Origin: Desulfamplus sp.
GTDB taxonomy: Bacteria; Desulfobacterota; Desulfobacteria; Desulfobacterales; Desulfobacteraceae
NCBI GenBank assembly: GCA_015233755.1
Contig: JADFXA010000113.1
Coordinates: 1 to 7,097, forward strand
Length of the DNA: 7,097 nucleotides
Reading direction: 5' to 3'
The position numbers and the translations under genes were made by a program. Of the stretch, positions 1 through 5,418 are shown piece after piece. The notes beneath the pieces are model-generated. The model saw nothing but the letters and a program-made list of their open reading frames with translations, was not told the DNA's origin and did no database searches. Each line of letters starts with the position of its first letter. Within the stretch, counting starts at the first letter, position 1.

Positions 1-1
1 A

Positions 2-148
2 CCAGCCCCGGCAGCAACAGCCTGAACCGCAATGCCGGCAGCCGAAGCAACAGCAGCTCCGGCAGCAAAAGCCGCAACCGCAATGCCGGCAGCCGTAGCA
101 ACAGCAGCTCCAGCAGCAAAAGCATCAACTGTAATCCCAGCAGCAAAA
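2..148 (+). repeat. 51-bp in-frame tandem repeat (17-residue Ala/Pro units)
   Basis: The word ATGCCGGCAGCC occurs at 32 and again at 83, exactly 51 bp apart, and the surrounding codons match across the whole unit. A partial unit (2-31) lies to the left, two near-identical units follow (32-82 and 83-133), and a degenerate fourth starts at 134 with ATC CCA GCA GCA AAA. At the equivalent codon the units read TGA (23-25), GCA (74-76) and TCA (125-127), so the stop differs by one base from the Ser codon of the third unit. Repeats of this kind expand and contract easily and are prone to assembly error. Confidence 0.85.
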
Positions 149-274
149 GTGGCTGGAGTAGCAAAAACAGCTATGGTTTTTCCTATGTTCGGCTTATTAG
201 CCTTAGGAGGAGTAATAGCATTCGAGATTTGGCAAGGCAGTAAAGATGCTCATGAAATAAAAGAAAAGAAATAA
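32..274 (+). CDS. C-terminal part of an Ala/Pro-rich repeat protein with one membrane segment (possibly interrupted gene)
   Basis: I do not recognise this protein. From the ATG at 32 it reads 80 residues. Residues 1-45 are almost only Ala, Pro, Thr, Val and Lys in 17-residue repeats, residues 48-67 are a hydrophobic stretch able to span a membrane, and residues 68-80 are a charged tail ending in EKK. The start is doubtful: no Shine-Dalgarno sequence precedes it, and the same reading frame and repeat continue upstream to the window edge, broken only by a TGA at 23-25. It is probably the end of a longer gene that is either interrupted by a nonsense change or mis-sequenced. The repeat part is far more GC-rich than the rest of the window. 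Ala/Pro/Lys-rich tracts recall histone-H1-like proteins, but the membrane segment argues for a membrane-anchored linker or surface protein. Function unknown. Confidence 0.5.
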   Translation: MPAAEATAAPAAKAATAMPAAVATAAPAAKASTVIPAAKVAGVAKTAMVFPMFGLLALGGVIAFEIWQGSKDAHEIKEKK

Positions 275-293
275 AAGCATCTAAATATTTAAG

Positions 294-325
294 AGATTTG
301 ACAACTTCTTAAAGTTGTCAAATCT
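294..325. repeat. Perfect palindrome, copy 1 (14-bp arms, 4-nt loop)
   Basis: AGATTTGACAACTT (294-307) is followed by the loop CTTA and by the exact reverse complement AAGTTGTCAAATCT (312-325). It begins 20 bp after the stop codon of the Ala/Pro-rich gene and 52 bp before the preferred era start. The same arms recur at 4934-4966. RNA from either strand would form a stable hairpin, but no U-tract follows it, so it is not a textbook intrinsic terminator. It could be a Rho-type or processing hairpin, a REP-like dispersed element or a protein-binding site. Confidence 0.9.
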
Positions 326-377
326 AAAGCCCCCATATTCACATCTTAAAATAATTACTTTAAAATATAAGAACTTT

Positions 378-1274
378 ATGAAACATATAGAAAATCAAAT
401 ATTCAGATCGGGATTTGTCGCTATTGTAGGTGCTCCTAATGCGGGAAAATCTACCTTACTTAACAGAGTAACTGGTGAGAAAATATCCATAACATCTAAT
501 AAACCCCAAACTACAAGAGATAGAATTCTTGGCGTAGTTGAGCGAGAAGCATCTCAGATTGTCTTTGTTGACACACCCGGAATCCACAATGCAAAATCAA
601 TTTTAAACCGTAAGATAGTTGATCAAGCTCTATCTGCTGTTGAAGATGTTGATGCTATTTTGCTTATGGTTGATGTCTCTTCAAAAGATATAGAATCAGA
701 ACAACTCATTATTCAACAACTTAAAAACAGTCAAAAAAATGTAATTCTTGCAATTAACAAAATTGATCTTGTCTCATCTGAAATAGTGTTACCTCGTATT
801 AAAGAGTCTGCTGCTATATATGATTTTAAGTCAATTGTACCAATTTCAGCAAAAAATGGGATACAGATAGAGGAGCTTATCAAAGAGATAGAACTTCTTT
901 TGCCAGAAGGTCCAAGACTTTTTCCTAAAGATACCCTAACTGATATGTCAGAAAAATTTATTGCTGGAGAGATGATCCGTGAAAAAATATTTCGTCTTAC
1001 TGGTATGGAGATACCGTATTCAAGTGCTGTAACAGTAGATTCATTCAAAGTTGAAAAAAAATTGATAGTTATTCATGCAAGTATCCATCTTGACAAAGAT
1101 TCTCAAAAAGGCATTGTAATTGGCAAAGGTGGGCAGATGCTAAAAAAAATTGGAGAAAATGCAAGAAAAGATATTGAAAGAATGACGGGCTCTAAAGTGC
1201 TTTTAAAACTTCTTGTAAAAGTTACAAAAAATTGGAGTCATAATCAAAATATGTTAAAGGAATTTGGTTATTAA
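378..1274 (+). CDS. era: GTPase Era
   Basis: Era is an essential GTPase that binds 16S rRNA near its 3' end and helps mature the 30S ribosomal subunit. From the ATG at 378 the protein is 298 residues, the usual Era length. All GTPase motifs are visible: G1 GAPNAGKS (18-25), switch I TTRDRI (45-50), G3 DTPG (65-68), G4 NKID (127-130) and G5 SAK (157-159). The C-terminal KH domain has the GKGG turn at 249-252, and the end (KNWSHNQNMLKEFGY) matches the typical Era terminus, so the gene is intact. An in-frame TTG at 315 would add 21 residues, but it lies inside the palindrome and family members begin close to the G1 strand, so ATG 378 is preferred. Its ribosome-binding site is weak (AAGAA, 370-374). 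Transcription may start in the 275-377 gap or read through from the left. Confidence 0.97.
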   Translation: MKHIENQIFRSGFVAIVGAPNAGKSTLLNRVTGEKISITSNKPQTTRDRILGVVEREASQIVFVDTPGIHNAKSILNRKIVDQALSAVEDVDAILLMVDVSSKDIESEQLIIQQLKNSQKNVILAINKIDLVSSEIVLPRIKESAAIYDFKSIVPISAKNGIQIEELIKEIELLLPEGPRLFPKDTLTDMSEKFIAGEMIREKIFRLTGMEIPYSSAVTVDSFKVEKKLIVIHASIHLDKDSQKGIVIGKGGQMLKKIGENARKDIERMTGSKVLLKLLVKVTKNWSHNQNMLKEFGY

Positions 1275-1299
1275 ATTTTAGTAACTCTCTATAATAAGC

Positions 1300-1318
1300 A
1301 TAAACACTTTGGGTTTAT
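1300..1318 (+). terminator. Weak hairpin after era
   Basis: ATAAAC (1300-1305) can pair with GTTTAT (1313-1318) around a 7-nt loop, 25 bp after the era stop, and TTC follows. The stem is short and AT-rich and reaches almost to the ATG of the HNH gene, so it could instead mask that gene's translation start, or mean nothing. era and the HNH gene are only 47 bp apart and may be co-transcribed. Confidence 0.2.
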
Positions 1319-1321
1319 TTC

Positions 1322-1612
1322 ATGGAATTTTATTTTTCAGATGATGAAGATATACAAAAACACGAGAAGCACAAGGCAAGAGAGCTAAGAAACAGCCAAT
1401 GGTGGAAACGCAGGAGATCCCAAGGTATCTGCCATTATTGTGGTAACAACTTTCCACCTAAAGAGTTGACAATGGATCACGTTGTTCCTATTGCAAGAGG
1501 TGGTAAATCTATAAAAAATAACGTAGTGCCTTGCTGCAAAACATGCAACACAAAAAAACGCATGATGCTCCCTTTAGAGTGGGATGAATACATGCGTTCA
1601 CTTTCAACTTAG
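1322..1612 (+). CDS. Small free-standing HNH endonuclease
   Basis: This 96-residue protein is an HNH-family nuclease with a zinc-binding beta-beta-alpha fold. The zinc ligands are C37-x2-C40 and C72-x2-C75. The catalytic DH pair is D52-H53 (TMDHVVP), followed by RGG (59-61), the conserved Asn at about 67 and the closing CNTKK (75-79). Residues 1-35 are highly charged, with basic stretches (KRRR at 29-32) that could contact nucleic acid. No other domain is present, as in the many single-domain HNH proteins of unknown substrate. These include stand-alone genomic genes, phage nucleases and restriction-associated nucleases, and nothing here decides between them. It follows era by 47 bp on the same strand with no strong ribosome-binding site, and its stop codon overlaps the end of the convergent gene. 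No intron or intein sits around it, so a homing role is not supported. Confidence 0.92.
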   Translation: MEFYFSDDEDIQKHEKHKARELRNSQWWKRRRSQGICHYCGNNFPPKELTMDHVVPIARGGKSIKNNVVPCCKTCNTKKRMMLPLEWDEYMRSLST

Positions 1613-2748
1613 CGGTTCTTTTGACTCTTTTTCTCGTCTCTTGTGCATATTCTGTGTATTGTCTGAGCGTGCCAGACACCTCTTCCCGAAAATGTTGGTT
1701 GACCAAGATCGATAAGATGTTGTGCTACCTCGTCAAAAGTTTTACCTTTGGCACGCATGGAATTAATAATTTCAATTATCTCTTCCCTTGATAGCAGATT
1801 TTTTTCATCATCTTTTTGATCAATTGATGCAGATTTTCTATTTTGTACTTCTATATCTATTAAACTATCTTTATCCTTTATAGCTGGGCTGTTTTTAAAT
1901 ATCTCTCTATTAGTTGAAGAGACATATTCTTCTTTAACTACTTTTCCAGACTCCTCTATTGAAACTAAGAACTCTTCTCTATTTTCTGGCCTTTTTCGTC
2001 TTATCACTTTTACAGGTTGTTGCTCTACATTGGTTTCATCTTTTAAATCTTTATTGGCAACTTGTTTTATTGAATATTCAACATCTTCAGAGTAACTTTT
2101 TTCTATATTAATATTTTGTTCATCATTAATATCATCAACAATTTCACCTTCAATAGGCTCTTGATAAGCTTTTGAGCTTAAAGATTCAGAGTTATCTACA
2201 TTAATTAACTCATCTTGTTTAAGTGTTATATTGGTTTTGGCAGTGTTTTGCAAATTTTGACAATCAAGATCAGATTGATCTATATCTGATAATATTGGTT
2301 TTTCTGATAACACATTTCCAATATTAGCTATAAATTTTTCTTGAAAAGATGGCATAGTCATGACCCTTAGATACTCTGCTATCTCTTCAAGAGCTATAGC
2401 TTTACGCTCCTCCGCAAGTATCCTTTTTTCTTGAACACTAATAATCATCTCCTGATTCTTAGTAAAAGAATCAAGCAGGTCAAGTACTACGTCAAAAGGG
2501 TCAAGCTGAGGTGAATAAGGTGGTTGTGTTTGAGCTTCGTCTCCATGAAAATGGGCATGAGGCAAACCTCTTGTAGTTTGTCTTTTAATATTGCCTGCTC
2601 GTGTTGATTGATAATTACCCTGATTTTGGAAGTTTTGCGTAGTAAAGTTAGGTGTTGAGTTAAAATTACTATTATCAAAACTTCGTCTGGTTTTTGGGGG
2701 ACGTTTATCTTTTTGATTACCTCTGATACTTTGAAGAAAATCGTTCAT
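1609..2748 (-). CDS. Uncharacterised protein: disordered N-terminus, charged helix, recombinase-like C-terminal helix-turn-helix
   Basis: I cannot name this 379-residue protein. Residues 1-83 are low complexity and rich in Asn, Gln, Arg and Pro, so probably disordered. Residues 84-130 form a likely amphipathic or coiled-coil helix that starts with DPFDVVLDLLDSF and continues with many Glu, Lys and Arg. Residues 150-315 are acidic, variable-looking linker. Residues 320-370 resemble the helix-turn-helix at the end of large serine recombinases: a helix with GKTFDEVAQHL, then LGQPTFSGRGVWHAQTIHRI, comparable to the 'gixTxxGkxWsxxtVxrIL' pattern. No resolvase catalytic domain is present, so this is at most a DNA-binding module. 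The start is well supported by GGAGAA seven bases before the ATG. It overlaps the HNH gene tail to tail by 4 bp, leaving no room for a terminator between them. A DNA-binding or nucleoid-associated role is inference only. Confidence 0.85.
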   Translation of the reverse strand: MNDFLQSIRGNQKDKRPPKTRRSFDNSNFNSTPNFTTQNFQNQGNYQSTRAGNIKRQTTRGLPHAHFHGDEAQTQPPYSPQLDPFDVVLDLLDSFTKNQEMIISVQEKRILAEERKAIALEEIAEYLRVMTMPSFQEKFIANIGNVLSEKPILSDIDQSDLDCQNLQNTAKTNITLKQDELINVDNSESLSSKAYQEPIEGEIVDDINDEQNINIEKSYSEDVEYSIKQVANKDLKDETNVEQQPVKVIRRKRPENREEFLVSIEESGKVVKEEYVSSTNREIFKNSPAIKDKDSLIDIEVQNRKSASIDQKDDEKNLLSREEIIEIINSMRAKGKTFDEVAQHLIDLGQPTFSGRGVWHAQTIHRICTRDEKKSQKNR

Positions 2749-3163
2749 TGATTCTTCTCCTTAAATTTTTTATTAACTTGTTCATTTGTTTTGGGATTTT
2801 GAACTATTTAAAATAAATTCAGATAGTTAAAATAATATATAATCCTAAAAATCCCTAAATTTGAACATCAGTCTAATTTTTAATATTAATTTAATAGTTA
2901 TAGTTTTTATAATAAAGATAGCTTAATAATAATTTATTTCGTATTAATCTTTGTGGTGTTCATTATTTATGGTGAATTGGGCGATGATATATATAAACAC
3001 AAGAATTTACTTTATCTGTAATTTATCGTATTATGTCAAGGATTTTTGTAAACAAGATATATCAGTTTATTTTTATAAATATTTTCATAAACACATTTTT
3101 AATGCTATTTTTTAATATTTTACAAAAAATTGCTACTAACATTTTATCTTTTAAGGAAAAATA
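2749..3163. other. AT-rich divergent intergenic region, 415 bp
   Basis: This gap separates the starts of the minus-strand 379-residue gene and queF, so it must hold promoters for both. It is extremely AT-rich with many short A/T runs. I see no ORF, RNA gene, longer repeat or riboswitch. The minus-strand gene has a clear ribosome-binding site (GGAGAA on the minus strand, about 2755-2760) and queF has AAGGA at 3153-3157. Such composition would favour DNA bending or nucleoid-protein binding, but that is inference. Confidence 0.7.
3006..3034 (+). promoter_or_regulatory. Candidate sigma-70 promoter for queF
   Basis: TTTACT (3006-3011) and TATTAT (3029-3034) are spaced by exactly 17 bp, matching the -35 and -10 consensus at four and five of six positions. 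Transcription would start near 3041 and leave a leader of about 120 nt before queF. In so AT-rich a region chance matches are frequent, so this is only a candidate. Confidence 0.3.
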
Positions 3164-3568
3164 ATGAAACCCTCTTACGAATATAAAATAAATTATCCTA
3201 TTGAAAAACCTGACACTATTAAAAAAGAGATGATTGATCCTATTGATTATGGTTATAAATCAAAACGTACTATTGATATAACCATAAAACAGCCTGAATT
3301 TACATCGGTATGTCCAATGACAGGGCTTCCTGATATTGGGTGTATCACCATTAAATACAAACCAGATCAAAAGATAGTGGAGCTTAAATCATTAAAATTT
3401 TACCTGCTCCAATATCGTAATGTAGGTATGTTTTATGAGCATGTAGTTAATAGGATTTTAGATGATCTTGTTGATATGCTTGATCCATTTTATATGGAAA
3501 TTATTGGCGAATTTACACCAAGAGGTGGAGTTAGCTCTATGGCATCTGCTGTTTACGAAAAAAAATAA
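3164..3568 (+). CDS. queF: NADPH-dependent 7-cyano-7-deazaguanine reductase (QueF, type I)
   Basis: QueF reduces the nitrile of preQ0 to the aminomethyl group of preQ1 using two NADPH, the last free-base step before insertion into tRNA on the way to queuosine. It acts in the cytosol. The 134-residue length fits the single-domain (Bacillus YkvM-like) class. Visible active-site residues are Cys50 in SVCPMTGLPD, which forms the thioimide with preQ0, Asp57, and Glu92. Their spacing equals that of Cys55, Asp62 and Glu97 in the Bacillus subtilis enzyme. The family signature for NADPH binding, ELKSLKFYLLQYRN, lies at 73-86. The start has AAGGA at 3153-3157, six bases before the ATG. The gene stands alone, not in a queCDE cluster, and converges on dus. 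I looked for a preQ1 riboswitch in the leader and did not find one. Confidence 0.98.
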   Translation: MKPSYEYKINYPIEKPDTIKKEMIDPIDYGYKSKRTIDITIKQPEFTSVCPMTGLPDIGCITIKYKPDQKIVELKSLKFYLLQYRNVGMFYEHVVNRILDDLVDMLDPFYMEIIGEFTPRGGVSSMASAVYEKK

Positions 3569-3582
3569 ATTCTATTTTTAAC

Positions 3583-3643
3583 TTCCTGCAGAACTCATTT
3601 TTTATCCAACAAAATCAATGGATAAATTAAGGTTTTGCAGGAA
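3583..3643. terminator. Long imperfect hairpin between convergent queF and dus
   Basis: TTCCTGCA (3583-3590) pairs with TGCAGGAA (3636-3643), and TTATCCA (3602-3608) pairs with TGGATAA (3619-3625) around a 10-nt loop. The bases between these blocks pair partly, so the arms are about 25 nt long. It fills the 100-bp gap between the stops of queF (3568) and dus (3669), where a bidirectional terminator is expected. T-rich stretches flank it on both sides (TCTATTTTT before, CTTTATTAT after). A decayed small palindromic mobile element is the alternative. Confidence 0.6.
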
Positions 3644-3668
3644 CTTTATTATAATAAGATGCTTATGT

Positions 3669-4880
3669 TTAGCCTCTCCCCTGCCCTGCCATTGACTCAA
3701 AATTGTCAAATACCTTTTTGCTTCTAAGGAAATGTTGGTATTTCTCTATAATTTCAAGAGCCTGAGCCATTGACTCAATATTTGTTAAATCTCGTCTAAA
3801 CTTACTGCATTCAGGATAACCTTTGACAAACCATACAAGCCTGCTTCTCATCATTTTACACGCTTGCAGCTCTCCAAAATAATCTACACAGGATTTTAGC
3901 AGCTCTATCATAAGAGCAAAAATTTCGTCTATGGAGCGATTTTTGTATCTTGCTTCTGACGATCTAAAAGATGATTCTGACGATTCATAGGATGAATGAT
4001 AATTAGTATAATAGATTGGTTTATATACAGAGTCCTGTTCATATTTAGCCTTTCGACTATCTTTCTTTTTAGAGAGTAAAAGTTCAATGTCTGAAAGAAT
4101 AAATGGATTGGACATAGCAGCTCTACCAACCATAACAGCATCGCATTTTGTCTCTTCAATCATACGAAGCCCATCTTCAGCACAAGCAATATCTCCATTA
4201 CCAATGAGCGGGATTGACATATTTGCTTTAAGCTGTTTTATCAAAGACCAATCTGCTTTTCCCTTAAAACCTTGAGACGCTGTTCGGGGGTGCAATGTTA
4301 TGGCATCAACACCATTTCTTTGAGCTAACTCTGCAAGTTTAAATGCCTGCGTTCCAGAGCTATCCCAACCAGATCGTATTTTAATTGTTAAGGGAATAGA
4401 AATAGAATCACGGACAGCCTTGATGACATTTTCAGCATTGGAGAGATTTTGCATTAAGGCAACTCCCGCACCAGTTTTAACAACTTTTTTTACGCTACAA
4501 CCAAAATTAATATCAATGATGTCAGCAATTTTATTACTTTCTTCCTCTTTGTTTAATAAAGAGGTTTTGAAAAGATCTGATTTATCAATATTACTATTCT
4601 TTTGACTAATATAAGTGTTTTCAATAATAAAAGCAGCTTTTGCCATCTCTTTTGGTTCTGAGCCAAAAATTTGAACTGAGAACGGTTTTTCTTCTGGTGT
4701 AGTTTGAAGAAGAGAGAAAGTTTTTTGAGAATTATAAAGAAGTCCTTTTGCACTTACCATCTCTGAACATACAAGCGAACATCCGCATCTCTTAACAATA
4801 TACCTAAAAGGCAGATTAGTTACACCCGCAAGTGGAGCAAGAACGGTATGACCTTCAAGTTTGCATTTTCCTATTTGCAT
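3669..4880 (-). CDS. dus: tRNA-dihydrouridine synthase (DusB-like) with two insertions
   Basis: Dus enzymes use FMN and NADPH to reduce uridines in the tRNA D-loop to dihydrouridine. The TIM-barrel motifs appear in order: APLAGVTN (15-22), SVQIFGSEP (68-76), NFGCSVKKV (125-133) with catalytic Cys128, IKIRSGWD (166-173), TLHPRT (195-200), GNGDI (227-231) and VGRAAMSNPFI (251-261). The C-terminal helical tRNA-binding domain follows from about 316. At 403 residues it is longer than the usual 320-350. The excess is two polar segments, about 90-117 and 270-315, the second rich in Ser and Tyr. The Pro that normally follows the catalytic Cys is Ser here. An in-frame TAA three codons upstream fixes the ATG at 4880 as the first possible start, though its ribosome-binding site is weak. 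It lies 99 bp after the 134-residue gene on the same strand. Confidence 0.95.
   Translation of the reverse strand: MQIGKCKLEGHTVLAPLAGVTNLPFRYIVKRCGCSLVCSEMVSAKGLLYNSQKTFSLLQTTPEEKPFSVQIFGSEPKEMAKAAFIIENTYISQKNSNIDKSDLFKTSLLNKEEESNKIADIIDINFGCSVKKVVKTGAGVALMQNLSNAENVIKAVRDSISIPLTIKIRSGWDSSGTQAFKLAELAQRNGVDAITLHPRTASQGFKGKADWSLIKQLKANMSIPLIGNGDIACAEDGLRMIEETKCDAVMVGRAAMSNPFILSDIELLLSKKKDSRKAKYEQDSVYKPIYYTNYHSSYESSESSFRSSEARYKNRSIDEIFALMIELLKSCVDYFGELQACKMMRSRLVWFVKGYPECSKFRRDLTNIESMAQALEIIEKYQHFLRSKKVFDNFESMAGQGRG
3954..3984 (-). repeat. 21-bp in-frame duplication inside the second Dus insertion
   Basis: TTCTGACGAT on the plus strand occurs at 3954-3963 and 3975-3984, exactly seven codons apart, and encodes the SSES and SSEA segments of the Ser-rich stretch. 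It suggests that the insertion grew partly by local duplication. Confidence 0.6.
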
Positions 4881-4933
4881 TGTAATTTATTTCTTAAGGG
4901 TTAAACAAAATATATTAATGAGGTTTGTAATGG

Positions 4934-4966
4934 AGATTTGACAACTTTTAAAAAGTTGTCAAATCT
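4934..4966. repeat. Perfect palindrome, copy 2 (same 14-bp arms as copy 1)
   Basis: AGATTTGACAACTT (4934-4947) and AAGTTGTCAAATCT (4953-4966) are identical to the arms at 294-325. Only the middle differs (TTAAA instead of CTTA), and one extra pair extends the stem to 15 bp. It lies between dus and the 134-residue gene, 13 bp after the stop of the latter as read on the minus strand. As with copy 1 it sits just after a stop codon and no U-tract follows it on that strand. The gap 4881-4979 contains nothing else I can identify. Confidence 0.9.
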
Positions 4967-4979
4967 TTAAATAGAAAGG

Positions 4980-5384
4980 TTAGTCTGATTGATTATCTTT
5001 TTTTTTCTTCTGAAAAGCGGCGATTGAAACCACTCTACCACTCTCTTTATCTTCTGATTCTGGTTTTGTTTTTTTTACACTTTTAAGATGGGTTACAGGC
5101 TCTTTTAGTTCACTCTCTTCATCGTCATCGTTGTCTGTTATAAAATTTTGATGAGGAGCATTTACTACCTCGATTCTCATTCTCTTACCACCCATGAAAA
5201 ATTCAGTGCCATTAATGTATATATCTTTTAGAGTCCAAACAACAACTTTTACAGGTATTTGCAAAACCAAAAGCTCTACATTAAACCAATCTTTCTTGAC
5301 ATCTGCCCAGATTGACTCGATCCTTGCAAAAAAAATAGGAGAATCTTCCATATAGACAAGAACAATATCATTTTCTGTTGCCAT
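4980..5384 (-). CDS. Uncharacterised small protein with a globular N-terminus and charged tail
   Basis: This 134-residue protein has no domain I can name. Residues 1-78 look like a compact beta-rich domain: strands around DIVLVYME, PIFFARIESI, WFNVELLVLQIPVKVVVWTL and the end MGGKRMRIEVV. Residues 79-134 are acidic then lysine-rich and probably disordered, ending in KKKKDNQSD. I have an impression of similar proteins in sulfate-reducing Desulfobacterota, with the 'PxFFARIE' and 'F.MGGKRMR' stretches best kept, but I could not check this. The start is secure: AGAGGA lies five bases before the ATG. It follows the FadH-like gene by 34 bp on the same strand, so the two are probably co-transcribed. 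There is no signal peptide or membrane segment, so it is likely cytosolic. Function unknown. Confidence 0.85.
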   Translation of the reverse strand: MATENDIVLVYMEDSPIFFARIESIWADVKKDWFNVELLVLQIPVKVVVWTLKDIYINGTEFFMGGKRMRIEVVNAPHQNFITDNDDDEESELKEPVTHLKSVKKTKPESEDKESGRVVSIAAFQKKKKDNQSD

Positions 5385-5418
5385 GTAATCCTCTTTTGTC
5401 GATGTTTTTTATATCAGC

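Noticed and set aside
23..25. TGA as a selenocysteine codon in the Ala/Pro repeat
   Set aside because: The position corresponds to Ala or Ser in the other units, no SECIS-like hairpin is evident right after it, and the low-complexity linker has no redox role.
298..326. TTGACA at 298-303 (and in copy 2 at 4938-4943) as a promoter -35 box
   Set aside because: No acceptable -10 hexamer lies 16-18 bp downstream in either copy (AATCTA and AAATCT). The hexamer is just part of the palindrome arm.
315..377. TTG start at 315 giving a 319-residue Era
   Set aside because: The codon lies within the right arm of the palindrome, lacks a ribosome-binding site, and adds residues that Era proteins do not have. 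ATG 378 gives the normal N-terminus.
731..1048. Open frames antisense to era, dus and the FadH-like gene
   Set aside because: They lie wholly inside strongly supported genes and have no recognisable motifs, as expected for shadow frames.
1322..1612. HNH gene as a homing endonuclease or part of an intron, inflammatory of a mobile element
   Set aside because: There is no intron or intein structure, target duplication or interrupted gene around it. era is intact upstream.
3041..3163. preQ1 riboswitch in the queF leader
   Set aside because: No GC-bearing hairpin with the expected A-rich pseudoknot partner is visible. The leader is almost pure A/T.
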